Source: Candidatus Nitronauta litoralis (lineage in GTDB: Bacteria > Nitrospinota > Nitrospinia > Nitrospinales > Nitrospinaceae). Taken from it: a stretch of 64,000 nt of DNA. Shown here in pieces: positions 17,025-26,185 of this stretch (position 1 is its first letter; every line of letters begins with the position of its first letter). Made by a program: the position numbers and the translations under genes. The notes under the pieces were generated by a model that saw nothing but the letters and a program-made list of their open reading frames with translations, was not told the DNA's origin and did no database searches. Where the stretch lies: contig CP048685.1 in assembly GCA_015698285.1 (NCBI GenBank), forward strand, positions 682,001-746,000, read 5' to 3'.

Positions 17025-17054
17025 TTGACAGTCTTCGTCCCCCTCACATAAGAT
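17025..17054 (+). promoter_or_regulatory. Sigma-70-type promoter for the radical SAM gene
   Basis: TTGACA (17025-17030), an 18-base spacer and TAAGAT (17049-17054), about 35 bases before the start codon at 17090. Perfect -35, weaker -10. Confidence 0.45.
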
Positions 17055-17089
17055 AAAGAGCGATAGAAATCCAACAAAAGAAAGTCTCG

Positions 17090-18901
17090 ATGAAAACTGC
17101 CCTGGTTTTTCCACCTCAATGGTTTCCCAGCCAGCCTTACCTGGCATTGCCCACGCTCAAAGGGTATCTGGAAAAAATGGGACATGAGGCAGACCAGTTC
17201 GACTTCAATCTGGAAACCTACGACACTTTCCTCACCAAAGATTACCTGCTTAAGTGTGTGGAAAAAATCCGGCAGCGCCTTGATTCCCCAGCTTATACCC
17301 CGGAAGAAAACGAAGTGAAAAAGGTCTACCGTCAAATTTTGGGCGATAGAGGGTTTCTGGATTCTGTACTTGATGGTGTGGAGGATGCCAAGAATGCACT
17401 CCGGGATGAAGACATGTTTTTCCAGTTCCCGGTTTACAAGCAGGCCTACACCACGCTTAAGATTGCGATGAAGCTGATCTCCTACGCTCACTTCCCGAGT
17501 CGGATCGATCTGGAATCATATTTCATGCAGGGCAATCCTGAAGAGCATCTCGGTGGCATTTTAACGGCAACTGCCGACCGCATCGCTAACCCTTATCTCA
17601 GCCTGTTCGAAGAAAAGTTCATGGACCGCGCTAATTGGGCGGAATATGGGGTGCTGGGTATATCGATCATCCACGTCGGGCAGGTCATCGCCGGATTGAC
17701 TCTGGCTCGCATGATGCGCGAGCGATTTCCAAACCTGCACGTGGTCGTGGGGGGCAGTGTTTTCACCCGACATATCGACATCCTGGACAACAAACAAATC
17801 CTGTTCGAACAGTTCTTCCACAGTCTGATTTTATTCGAAGGTGAACACCCGCTGGAGAGGCTTGTCACAGCGGTAAAGGAGAAATCCTCTCTGGACAGCG
17901 TTCCCAACCTGGTTCACTTAAAAGATGGCCAGGTCATCCATAATTCCAAAGCCGAGTCACTCTCTTATGAAAACCTGGCTCGGCCAAACTTTGATCAATT
18001 GCCTCTCAACAAATATTTCATGCCCTACCCTGTACTTCCCTACATGGCAAGCCGGGGCTGTTATTGGGGCAAATGCACGTTCTGCACTCACAGCCATATA
18101 TATGAGTCCTACTATCGCAAGGATAACGAAGAACGAGTGGCAGAAGACCTCGACTATTTTGGAAAGCGCCACGGCACGCGCTACTTCACTTTCTCGGACG
18201 AAGCCATCTCTCCAAATGCATTCAAACGCATGTCCCGCGCCATCTTAAAAAAAGAGGTCGACATGCGTGCTTTGGGCATGCTCAAGTTCGAAGCCGATTC
18301 GGTAGAAACCGAGGACCTGTTTCACGATGTTTTCAAAGCAGGTTTCATCATGCTGTTCTTCGGGCTGGAAAGCGCAAACGATCGAATACTGGATTTGATC
18401 GACAAGGGCTGTGATCAGAAAACAGAAGAGATGGTGCTCGCCAACAGCTCCAACGCAGGCATCTGGAACCACCTGTACCTGTTTTTTGGATTCCCAACGG
18501 AAGAACGCCATGAAGCAGAAGATACGATTGAATTCACCTTACGCCATAGTGAACTCGGGACAGGAAGTATCCATTCAGTAGGTCAGTCCACTTTCACCCT
18601 GGAAAAAGACTCCGCGATCTTCCACAATCCCGGCAGGTTTTCCATAGACAAAATTGTCCACGACCCGGAACGGGACATGGCGATCATGTTTGACTACGAA
18701 ATCAACAAGGGCATGCCGCGCGATGAAGTGCAGGATGTGTACGAACGTTTTGATGGTTTGATACAGGAAAACTTCCCTTCCCACAAGATCTGGAAATTCC
18801 TCTCCAGGGAACATTTTCTTCTCTATCTCGACAGATTCGGTCGCGACAAGGTAATTGCCATGGCCCAGGACGAATCCCTCATCGAAGCCCTAGAAGTTTA
18901 A
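17090..18901 (+). CDS. B12-binding-type radical SAM protein
   Basis: A 603-residue protein whose first 60 residues resemble the start of cobalamin-binding radical SAM enzymes (FPPQWFPSQPYLALPTLKGYLEKMGHE). A Rossmann-like region around residues 185-250 (VLGISIIHVGQVIAGLTLARMMRERFPNLHVVVGGSVFT) fits the B12 domain; I do not see the full DxHxxG lower-ligand motif, so cobalamin binding is not certain. The SAM domain has ASRGCYWGKCTFC with Cys at 324, 329 and 332 (CX4CX2C, the variant common in this family), then GMLKFEADSVETEDL and LFFGLESANDRIL. Such enzymes do radical methylations or rearrangements in lipid, bacteriochlorophyll or natural product pathways. Substrate unknown. It appears monocistronic. 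Confidence 0.88.
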   Translation: MKTALVFPPQWFPSQPYLALPTLKGYLEKMGHEADQFDFNLETYDTFLTKDYLLKCVEKIRQRLDSPAYTPEENEVKKVYRQILGDRGFLDSVLDGVEDAKNALRDEDMFFQFPVYKQAYTTLKIAMKLISYAHFPSRIDLESYFMQGNPEEHLGGILTATADRIANPYLSLFEEKFMDRANWAEYGVLGISIIHVGQVIAGLTLARMMRERFPNLHVVVGGSVFTRHIDILDNKQILFEQFFHSLILFEGEHPLERLVTAVKEKSSLDSVPNLVHLKDGQVIHNSKAESLSYENLARPNFDQLPLNKYFMPYPVLPYMASRGCYWGKCTFCTHSHIYESYYRKDNEERVAEDLDYFGKRHGTRYFTFSDEAISPNAFKRMSRAILKKEVDMRALGMLKFEADSVETEDLFHDVFKAGFIMLFFGLESANDRILDLIDKGCDQKTEEMVLANSSNAGIWNHLYLFFGFPTEERHEAEDTIEFTLRHSELGTGSIHSVGQSTFTLEKDSAIFHNPGRFSIDKIVHDPERDMAIMFDYEINKGMPRDEVQDVYERFDGLIQENFPSHKIWKFLSREHFLLYLDRFGRDKVIAMAQDESLIEALEV

Positions 18902-19612
18902 ATTCCCGGCCTAAAACCAAAAATATCCTTATTTTCCCTTTTCGCAGACTAGATCAGGGAGCATGTGCCAATCAACACCCTGTTCTATTGGAGGCCAGGA
19001 GGTGGCAGAGGAGGCCACAGCGGGGGGTTCCCTTGGCCAGGTGGGTTCTACGGAGACAGGCTCGCTTGTTCAAGAGTTTTTTGTCTCTTTTCTTGAAACT
19101 TGATCCGTATGTCTTCCCGGTTTTGCTCGCTTGCGCTTTGTTTATTTTGCCGCTTTCGATCCTCATCTGTTAACAAAGCCGAAATCACCTCCAAATTTCT
19201 CCATCCCCTCATCAATATCAGTCATGTCCTGGACCGGGACAGGTAATGACTGGGTCAGAAGAAACAATTGGCCAACTGGTTTTTCGGCATATAAAAAAAC
19301 TCCTTCCAAAACAAAACAACCCCAGAAAAACCAACCACTTATGTAATTTCCACCACAAGGGCACCTGAAAATAACCGCTTGTCGAATTGATGAATTTTTG
19401 ATGGGGTAAACACAACCGGGGGGCGAATTGGCCTTCAGGCCCAACCTGTTTTCGGAATCATGTTAATTCTAGGAAGTAAAAAACAGAACTACTCTGGAAA
19501 ACAGGCCTCTATCTTTTCTAGAAGAAAATCATGGTCCCAAAACCTTGCCGGTTAGCCAGGCCGGTTTTTTTTTGAATGGACAACACAATAATTTAAAAGG
19601 CCTTCTAAGGGT
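18902..19612. other. Long intergenic region without a credible gene
   Basis: About 800 bases between the radical SAM gene and the TPR gene. Short open frames exist on both strands but none has codon bias, a ribosome site or a recognisable protein. Around 19543-19570 there is a repeated GCCGGT unit (GCCGGTTAGCCAGGCCGGT) directly followed by nine T, which could be the tail of an unrecognised structured RNA or a weak terminator. The pieces around 18990-19080 are purine-rich with GAGGCCA repeats. No known riboswitch core was recognised. Confidence 0.4.
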
Positions 19613-19642
19613 TTGACACCTTGTGCCGGGATAACATAGAAT
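19613..19642 (+). promoter_or_regulatory. Sigma-70-type promoter for the TPR-methyltransferase pair
   Basis: TTGACA at 19613-19618, an 18-base spacer, TAGAAT at 19637-19642, about 60 bases before the start codon at 19703. Confidence 0.5.
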
Positions 19643-19702
19643 CGTACTATTCTATTGAAATCCGGGGTTGTGGATGCAATCCCATCAAAAGGGACAGGAC
19701 AC

Positions 19703-20818
19703 ATGGCTGAAATTGATGTAAATGAGGATTTTGACGTCGAGGGCTTCCGGGACGATCAGGAAAGCAAGAAAAAATCGGACTGGGTCACCATGAAAATACA
19801 TCCCGAGATTTTTGAAGATCTGGGAGTTCGCGATCCGGAGCAGATCAAGTTTGAGACCGCCATTATGAAAAAAACGCGGCAGGTCAAAAAGGAATTGCGT
19901 AATGACCCGGACAATCTCGATCTTCAGGTTGAGCTCGGTACCCTTTATATTGATGGCGGAAACTACGATGAATCCATCAAACTGCTGAATCAGGTTATTC
20001 AGAAAGACAGTTCCCATGGGAGAGCGCACAAGATCCTGGGAACGGCCTATGCCCTGTCGAATCACGAAGACGAAGCCATCCGTGCTCTGTCACGGGCATC
20101 CGAACTTTCTCCCGGTGATGCAGAAGTCCATTTCAACCTGGGAGGCGCGTTCATGCTCAAAGATTTTTTTGAGAGTGCCGCGCGCGAATTTCAAAAAGTC
20201 CTGGAGATCGACCCGAGTGACAATATGGCATACGCCAACCTGGCAGCGGCCTACGATGTCATGAAGATGTATACCGAGGAAATCTCTGTTCTTAAAAAGG
20301 TCCTGATGTTTGATCCTGAAAACCTGGAGCTCCGATCCGCCCTGAGTACCGCTTATTTCAACGACGGTCGTTTCGATGAGGCTTTGACCGCTGCCCGCTA
20401 TGTGGTAGACCTCAACGAAAAAGATCCCCAGGCATGGTGCAACCTGGGCAGCTGTTACTCTGCCAGCAATATGGTGGACGATGCCATCTCGGCGTTCAAT
20501 CGCGCCATGGAACTGGAACCGGAATATGCAGTGCCTCATGTCAATCTGGGCAGCCTTTACGCGTCCGTCGGTCGAATTGAAAAAGCCATTAAAGAATATA
20601 AAATCGGCACGGAACTCAATCCCGGAGATGCCATGGCCTGGCTCAATCTTTACAAATGCTATAAGGACATTGGCCGCCATGACGACTCCATGAAAGCCCA
20701 TGCCAGGTACGAAGAGTTGATCCGCGAACAACCGGCTGAAGGCGGTGACAAAGCCGACTTTTCCGGAATTCCAGGTGGAGTCTCCACCACCGGGAACTCT
20801 GCAGGAACCGATCAATAA
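19703..20818 (+). CDS. TPR-repeat protein
   Basis: Started at the ATG at 19703, which follows GGGACAGGACAC; a 16-residue longer reading has no ribosome site. The 371-residue protein has an acidic N terminus of about 55 residues and then roughly eight tandem TPRs, each about 34 residues: for example LQVELGTLYIDGGNYDESIKLL, HFNLGGAFMLKDFFESAAREF, WCNLGSCYSASNMVDDAISAF and HVNLGSLYASVGRIEKAIKEY. A Gly/Ser/Thr-rich tail closes it. TPR superhelices bind peptides. The methyltransferase gene follows 31 bases downstream, so the two may act together. No signal peptide. Confidence 0.92.
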   Translation: MAEIDVNEDFDVEGFRDDQESKKKSDWVTMKIHPEIFEDLGVRDPEQIKFETAIMKKTRQVKKELRNDPDNLDLQVELGTLYIDGGNYDESIKLLNQVIQKDSSHGRAHKILGTAYALSNHEDEAIRALSRASELSPGDAEVHFNLGGAFMLKDFFESAAREFQKVLEIDPSDNMAYANLAAAYDVMKMYTEEISVLKKVLMFDPENLELRSALSTAYFNDGRFDEALTAARYVVDLNEKDPQAWCNLGSCYSASNMVDDAISAFNRAMELEPEYAVPHVNLGSLYASVGRIEKAIKEYKIGTELNPGDAMAWLNLYKCYKDIGRHDDSMKAHARYEELIREQPAEGGDKADFSGIPGGVSTTGNSAGTDQ

Positions 20819-20849
20819 TCCGCGCGGTCTTTACTGACCAGGAGACCGC

Positions 20850-22235
20850 ATGCGACCGCCACCACCCAACGTCCGTCCGCTTGGCGACTTTCAACCGGCA
20901 GATTTCTGGCAAACCCATGCCAATACCATTTTTTATGGTATTCAAGGACCGGGAATCCACGATCATTTCCAAACCTTCGTCAGTCGAGACCATCGTCTTG
21001 CTCACGCGCTTGCCGAGCAGTTTTATGATTCAGTCTGCAGCAACCAGATATCGGGTCCACTGGGAGTCATGGAATGGGGTATTGGGAACGGGAACCTGGC
21101 AGGATCATTTCTATCATTTCTGAAGTCACACGACTCCGAAGGCCGGGTCTACCCGAGACTGCGCTACCACCTATGTGATTTTTCTGAGGAAATTTTAAAG
21201 GGAGCCCGCAATCAACTCCGTCTTCAAGACCACCTGGAGCTCATTGAGTTCGTCCAGGTAAACGCTGAATCGGGCAAGGTAGAGTCTGATGCCCCGGTTC
21301 ATCAGATCATCTCAAATGAAATCTGGGACGACCTGGCCACCAAGGTGCTGGTCAAATTAAACGGAGAGTTTTTAGAAGAATACCTGCAGCCGTATCTCGA
21401 TCCTGCACAAGTGACTCTGGCTTTCGATGATTTTGCAGATGCTTTCCGGGAAAAAGACCTGGACCAATTGAAAACCCTGCCGTCTTTTCTTGAACACATT
21501 CATTGGGAACGCACGCTACGTAAAACGGACATAGCCGATTTGCCCCATTCAGGTGAAATAAAAAACCATTTTGAAAAAATCGATGACAGAATTCCGGTGC
21601 CAGTCAACACGGGGGCGTTTAACACCTTAAAAAATGCACACAATCTGCTGGCAGAATCTTCCTGTGGTTACACGGGGTTTGACTACGGCATGCTGGGTTA
21701 CGAGGAATTGAATCGGGTGGGCCGACCATACTTTAAACTGTATGGCGGACAATACACCAATATGGTCAACTTCCCTTTGCTCAAAAGCATCGGAGAAGCC
21801 ATTGGCTTCCCTCGCATCACGCTTGCCCCCCAGCAGAGTTTCGTATCCGACCAATTGGGGGAACCTGTTCTGAGTGCAGTTGACCTGGTCCAATCACATC
21901 CCAATATCAGAAGGCTGGACCCCTGGGATGTAGACCTGTTGATGATCCAGACTCTGGCCTCCCTGAACCAGACTTACAAAAGCCCCTACCGTCTCAAACT
22001 GGATTATCCACCGGTTCAAGGCACGCCCAAGAAACAACGCAAGCGACTTGCCGAAATGGTCAAGCAACTGAGTGGTACCGGAGTGCCCGATACCGTCGCC
22101 TACATCACTCTTGGAGAAGCCCGGGGTGCCCTGACACCTCTAAAAAAAATCGGCTACCGCGAGCAGGATATCGAAACCGCTTTTAATACGCCGCCTCCCC
22201 CTGTCGCCTTCGCTCATATCAATTTTTGTAAATAA
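20850..22235 (+). CDS. MidA/NDUFAF7-like SAM-dependent methyltransferase
   Basis: A 461-residue protein. GVMEWGIGNGNLAGSFLSFLK near residue 70 corresponds to SAM motif I of the MidA (DUF185) family, LRYHLCDFSEEILKGARNQLRL to the next strand-helix, and HQIISNEIWDDLATKVL to the SNE.FDALP segment of that family. MidA-like proteins methylate Arg of complex I subunits in mitochondria; bacterial substrates are mostly unknown. The match is by pattern and order of motifs rather than strong identity, so the subfamily is tentative. The gene follows the TPR gene by 31 bases, a plausible scaffold-enzyme pair. Terminator just after the stop. Confidence 0.65.
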   Translation: MRPPPPNVRPLGDFQPADFWQTHANTIFYGIQGPGIHDHFQTFVSRDHRLAHALAEQFYDSVCSNQISGPLGVMEWGIGNGNLAGSFLSFLKSHDSEGRVYPRLRYHLCDFSEEILKGARNQLRLQDHLELIEFVQVNAESGKVESDAPVHQIISNEIWDDLATKVLVKLNGEFLEEYLQPYLDPAQVTLAFDDFADAFREKDLDQLKTLPSFLEHIHWERTLRKTDIADLPHSGEIKNHFEKIDDRIPVPVNTGAFNTLKNAHNLLAESSCGYTGFDYGMLGYEELNRVGRPYFKLYGGQYTNMVNFPLLKSIGEAIGFPRITLAPQQSFVSDQLGEPVLSAVDLVQSHPNIRRLDPWDVDLLMIQTLASLNQTYKSPYRLKLDYPPVQGTPKKQRKRLAEMVKQLSGTGVPDTVAYITLGEARGALTPLKKIGYREQDIETAFNTPPPPVAFAHINFCK

Positions 22236-22260
22236 GATTCTCCAAACAAGCCAGACACGA

Positions 22261-22300
22261 AAAGAAAAACCCGGCAAGGGCCAAAGCCCCGCCGGGTTTA
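22261..22300 (-). terminator. Terminator between convergent genes
   Basis: Stem AACCCGGC / GCCGGGTT with inner GGG/CCC pairs. On the minus strand it is followed by TTTTTCTTTT, ending the NHL-type gene; on the plus strand the TTTAATTAA after it may also stop the methyltransferase transcript. Confidence 0.82.
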
Positions 22301-22330
22301 ATTAACTGAATCCTTTTTTATCCTATGGGA

Positions 22331-23863
22331 TCAGGCAGAAGAAAGTTCCTTGTCTTCTTCCTCATCATCATCGTCGAAGTCGTCATCATCTTCAAAATCT
22401 TCGTCGTAACCCATGAGGAGCTCATTGTCTTCCACCTCGGGTGGCAGGTTGTCCAGATCTTCTTCTTCCTCTTCATGACCTGGAGGATCTGGAAGTTCGT
22501 CCCACACCACAACCCGGGAGTTCCCTCGATCACAAATCCATAGACGTCCCTGATCTTCTTCATCCTCAGGGTCTTCTTCCAGAAACATTCCATATGGATC
22601 GTTCAAGGTCGAAGCGGTAGCCTCATCCCATCTATTGAATTTACTTTCGAAGAATGTTTTTTGGCCAATGACAATATCCGCTGCCTGCCCATTCTCGGTA
22701 GGCAATTCTTTCCAAACCAGAACACGGTGATTTCCTGAATCGGAGATAAATAATCCTTTTCTACCGTAAACAACATCGGTCGGAAAAAACAGGCTGGCTT
22801 CATTAGCCCGACTGCTGCCCAGCCCCATATTCACATCCCGAGAATAGAAATCACGCTGACCAAGAACCAGGTCTGCGGGAACTCCGTTTTCGGACGGCAC
22901 TTTATTCCAGATCAGGACCCGATTATTGCCCTGGTCCACCACAAACAGTTTTTGTGTTTCCTCGTGAAAGAACACACTGGTCGGGAAGCTAAGCGATTCT
23001 GGCGTAACCTGATCGAAATCACCCCGGTTGGGTTCGCGCTCGTCAAAACTAGTCTGCCCAAGACACACGTCTGCATTCCAACCGTTATTGAAAGGTGGCT
23101 TGCCCCAGATCAACACACGGTGGTTGTCTTTATCCGCAACAAAAATACGGTTGTCGTCCCCTGAACACATACCAAATGGGAAAAACAAGGAACCGGACCC
23201 AACCAGACCGCGGCGATTTGCCTCGCCACAATCGAGGTTATCCTGCCCCATCACAAGGTTAGGCGCCTCCCCATCATCTACAGGAATACCATTCCAGCAG
23301 AGCACGCGGTGGTTGCCACTGTCTGAGACATAGAGTTTGTTCTGGACCACCCAAATTCCAGCAGGAGCTGAAAGGGTGTCTTCTTCCGGTTTACTGATGG
23401 TGAAGCCTTCGAGGTTTTCATCACCAAGACCAGATGTCATTTCATCGAGAGTGGTGGTGATTCCTCTGTTTTCCAGACAATCCGCAAAATCCTCTTGCCC
23501 AAGCACCAGGCTCGAAGGTTCGCCGTTTTCTTCTGGCAACGTGTTCCATACCAGCACCCGGTGATTGCCCCGGTCTGAAACGAACACCATATCCCCAAAA
23601 CGGTGGACGAATTGAGGTTCCATCAATGTATTGTCACTCGGGTCGTCCGCTCCGCGGTTTGCCTCCCGTGTTTCAAAGTCACTCTGACCCAAGACGAGAA
23701 CAGCGCCGGTTTCTACTTCGGCTTCTTCCTCAACCTCCTCGACCTCGTCCATCTCTTCTTCAGTAAGAGCGTCCTCCTCAATTTCCTCTTCCTCCAGAGC
23801 ATCATCGGCTACTTCCAGTGCCTCTTCTGATTCTCCGGCCCGCTCTTTTTCTTCGTCGGACAT
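22331..23863 (-). CDS. NHL-type six-bladed propeller protein with acidic ends
   Basis: A 510-residue protein. The first 55 and last 55 residues are dominated by Glu and Asp; between them are six blades, each with a strand like VFVSDRGNHRVLVWNTLPEENGEPSSLVLGQEDF. The recurring cores are GNHRVLVWNTLP, GNHRVLCWNGIP, NHRVLIWGKPP, GNNRVLIWNKVP, GNHRVLVWKELP and GNSRVVVWDELP, and each ends with a VLGQxxF motif. This NHRVLVW-VLGQ form is a distinct NHL subtype often found in large extracellular proteins, but here no signal peptide precedes it. ATG at 23863 with GGGAGGTAGG upstream; five codons more are open. Binding platform of unknown partner. Confidence 0.88.
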   Translation of the reverse strand: MSDEEKERAGESEEALEVADDALEEEEIEEDALTEEEMDEVEEVEEEAEVETGAVLVLGQSDFETREANRGADDPSDNTLMEPQFVHRFGDMVFVSDRGNHRVLVWNTLPEENGEPSSLVLGQEDFADCLENRGITTTLDEMTSGLGDENLEGFTISKPEEDTLSAPAGIWVVQNKLYVSDSGNHRVLCWNGIPVDDGEAPNLVMGQDNLDCGEANRRGLVGSGSLFFPFGMCSGDDNRIFVADKDNHRVLIWGKPPFNNGWNADVCLGQTSFDEREPNRGDFDQVTPESLSFPTSVFFHEETQKLFVVDQGNNRVLIWNKVPSENGVPADLVLGQRDFYSRDVNMGLGSSRANEASLFFPTDVVYGRKGLFISDSGNHRVLVWKELPTENGQAADIVIGQKTFFESKFNRWDEATASTLNDPYGMFLEEDPEDEEDQGRLWICDRGNSRVVVWDELPDPPGHEEEEEDLDNLPPEVEDNELLMGYDEDFEDDDDFDDDDEEEDKELSSA

Positions 23864-23974
23864 TAACCTACCTCCCAATCAAAAACGGGACCATGGAAAC
23901 ATTCCATGATCCGGTAAGATACCTTCTCAATCTCATCGTAGCTCGATGCCCCATATCATAACCCTGAACAGGGT

Positions 23975-25603
23975 TTATGGCAAATTGAGTCTCTGCCACA
24001 TTGAAATGGTTTTTCGACCGTTCCTGTCCTGCAGCTTTCCATCCCACACGGCAAATCCCATCAAAATTGGATGACCACTAGTGAACTTCACATCCCACTT
24101 GTTAAGGGAGTCAAGAGTTCGTCTGAAAACCACAGTCCATTTTCCGTCCTTGTAGACCCCTTTTCCAGTAATATTCTGTTTGGTTTTCGGTTGAGGTGTC
24201 AGGGTTCCAAAACCCTCGGCATTCAATTCCTCAATGGGAACCTCCCTGAAGGGAGACAGGGAATCTACCGGATTGACCTCACCCCCGAAAATCATGACAT
24301 CCATGTCCATATGCTCATCTGTAGCGTATTCGAGGGCTTTTTTGGTCTCGATTTCTTTTTGCCAATCTGCCCGCCATTGCCAGATGTTGACGGGTTTACC
24401 ACGATTCCCCATTCCAAAAAAAGGTTCATTATGTCCATGGGTGTGCAGCGTCACAGAACCCAGTGCGAACTCCAGGGCGATAGCATCTTTAAAGTCCTGA
24501 TGCCGGCTCGAAGTATGGTTGGGGACGGGGTCATCCCAGGAAACCCGAAATGCGATGTCCTCGTCATTCATCAGGGACTGTAACTGGACCCGGTTTATCG
24601 GATCCCTTCTGGCATTGAGAGGGACCAGCTTGACTTCATTGATCGGCACATCGTTCCAGATGGTGTTCTCAGGCTCGTCATCCAATTCACTGGTGATTTT
24701 TTTTACATTCAAGTCAATTTCGTATTCGGCGGGCTGGAAGGTGTCTTTTTTAACCTTTGATTCAACAAATGCCGCCAGGTCCCAGCGTTCAGATTCGGTC
24801 AGGTGATGGTACGATTTCATTGGTGTTCCATCCACCCCGGTGCTGAGCGTCATGAAAATTTCTTTTTTATTGAAACCCCATTTATAGGTATTTGGATTGG
24901 TCAGGTCATAGACAAAAGCCCGATGGTCCCATATATCAAACAAGTCACTCGCCATCGGCCCTTCACCCTTGAGGTCGGTGCCATGACAGCGCTGGCAGCG
25001 TAATTCCTCATATAGTTTCTTTCCATGAGCCGAAGCTTCGGTTGTGGTGGGCGGAACCTGATTTATCTTGATCGGCTCTTTAGGTTTTTCGTTTTCGAAT
25101 CTGGGAGAGAATTTTTTAATGTATTCAATGACCGACCAGGCTTCTTCTTCAGAAAGGGCGCTCTTCCAGGCGGGCATTGCGGTTCCCGGCACACCTTTCA
25201 TGATGGTCTGGTAGATATCTTCATCGACCGGCAGGGACCCACTGGGTGTACTGCGATGCTTATAGATTCCCTTGCGGAAATCACGTGGCCAGGGGTAGAG
25301 ATAACTTGTGGCTCTTCCCCCTCCGTTGCCATCTGCTCCATGGCAAAACACACACATGTGTTTGTAGACTGTTTCCCCTGCACCCCGGCGATACTGCTTG
25401 CCATCGCGCATGATCATTCCACCTTCACCGTGGCTCTGGTGGTTCCCGCCGTGATGTCCGTGATCTTTCTCCGGTTTTGCAGGGGAACTGGAATGGGCGA
25501 AAGCCGTTCCTGAAATCAGGAAAAAACCTAATAACAGGCTGGGGAAGGCATTAACGAACCGGGAAGTTCGGCACGGAGAGGGTATAAAGCGTTTCATTTC
25601 CAT
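23975..25603 (-). CDS. Diheme cytochrome c with ethylbenzene-dehydrogenase-type heme domain (NXR gamma-subunit-like)
   Basis: The 542-residue protein has a signal peptide (hydrophobic FPSLLLGFFLISGTAFA), a His-rich linker, and two class I cytochrome c domains with heme sites CVFCH (Cys84, Cys87, His88) and CQRCH (Cys203, Cys206, His207). TAMPAW near residue 142 may supply a Met ligand. From about residue 290 to the end it resembles the heme-b-binding gamma subunit of ethylbenzene dehydrogenase, dimethylsulfide dehydrogenase and nitrite oxidoreductase: DIAFRVSWDDPVPN, DAIALEFALG, VNIWQWRADWQ and GKWTVVFRRTL. Such subunits pass electrons from a molybdenum enzyme to cytochrome c. No alpha or beta subunit is in the window. 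It overlaps the upstream gene by 53 bases, so the two are probably coupled. Assignment to NXR is inference. Confidence 0.85.
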   Translation of the reverse strand: MEMKRFIPSPCRTSRFVNAFPSLLLGFFLISGTAFAHSSSPAKPEKDHGHHGGNHQSHGEGGMIMRDGKQYRRGAGETVYKHMCVFCHGADGNGGGRATSYLYPWPRDFRKGIYKHRSTPSGSLPVDEDIYQTIMKGVPGTAMPAWKSALSEEEAWSVIEYIKKFSPRFENEKPKEPIKINQVPPTTTEASAHGKKLYEELRCQRCHGTDLKGEGPMASDLFDIWDHRAFVYDLTNPNTYKWGFNKKEIFMTLSTGVDGTPMKSYHHLTESERWDLAAFVESKVKKDTFQPAEYEIDLNVKKITSELDDEPENTIWNDVPINEVKLVPLNARRDPINRVQLQSLMNDEDIAFRVSWDDPVPNHTSSRHQDFKDAIALEFALGSVTLHTHGHNEPFFGMGNRGKPVNIWQWRADWQKEIETKKALEYATDEHMDMDVMIFGGEVNPVDSLSPFREVPIEELNAEGFGTLTPQPKTKQNITGKGVYKDGKWTVVFRRTLDSLNKWDVKFTSGHPILMGFAVWDGKLQDRNGRKTISMWQRLNLP

Positions 25604-26060
25604 TCAATCCGTCCTCGCCAACATCAACCCAGATGTTCTGGCAGTTTTTGCGGAAGTCGATTCCCCGGCAATAAAACAGGGGATTTTTTTTCGTAAAATA
25701 GATGGTCGGGTGCGACACATAAATAGCCAGGGAATCTACCTTGGCAATGGCGATCGCTTCCTTGATCGTCACCTTTGCACTCGGCACCTTTTTTATGATT
25801 TTACGGGTGACCGCATAGTCGAGCTGGCCATCCAGATCAATATCGTAATAGGTTGCAATCAAACCGGGAATACTGAGTAATTCCCAACCCCGGTAGCTTG
25901 GTGCTTTCCACCCGGGTTCTTTTGGGATTTGATCCGCGTGTTGTTCGTCTTCTGACCGAAAACTGCGGCCGTCTTGAGCAAAAGCCGACACTTCAAACAT
26001 CCCGGCAATAAACAGGAGCAGTACCAGGAAATTCCAGAATTCTTTCCTTGAACTAACCAT
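25551..26060 (-). CDS. Exported protein of unknown function coupled to the diheme cytochrome
   Basis: A 169-residue protein when started at the ATG at 26060, six bases after GGGGG; the ATG two codons earlier sits directly on that sequence. The N terminus (KEFWNFLVLLLFIAGMFEVSAFAQ) is a signal peptide. The mature part contains YYDIDLDGQLDYAV, an EF-hand-like Asp-rich loop (DxDxDG), ISYVSHPTIYFTKKNP-like strands and two Cys about 10 residues apart (FYCRGIDFRKNCQN). The 53-base overlap with the cytochrome gene and shared export suggest a periplasmic accessory or structural partner. I do not recognise a family. Confidence 0.68.
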   Translation of the reverse strand: MVSSRKEFWNFLVLLLFIAGMFEVSAFAQDGRSFRSEDEQHADQIPKEPGWKAPSYRGWELLSIPGLIATYYDIDLDGQLDYAVTRKIIKKVPSAKVTIKEAIAIAKVDSLAIYVSHPTIYFTKKNPLFYCRGIDFRKNCQNIWVDVGEDGLNGNETLYTLSVPNFPVR

Positions 26061-26185
26061 GGGCATCCCCCTTCTGGCGAGTGATAAGTCAGTCGCCTAG
26101 TTTAAGGTAGCATACTTTGGGAGCCTCACGAAAGGCTAATCAGGAAATACCGGGGGATGGTTAATTTCGGTCTACAGAAATCAAT

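Noticed and set aside
19163-19444. Open frames in the 19 kb intergenic region
   Set aside because: Frames on both strands are similar in length, lack codon bias and start signals.
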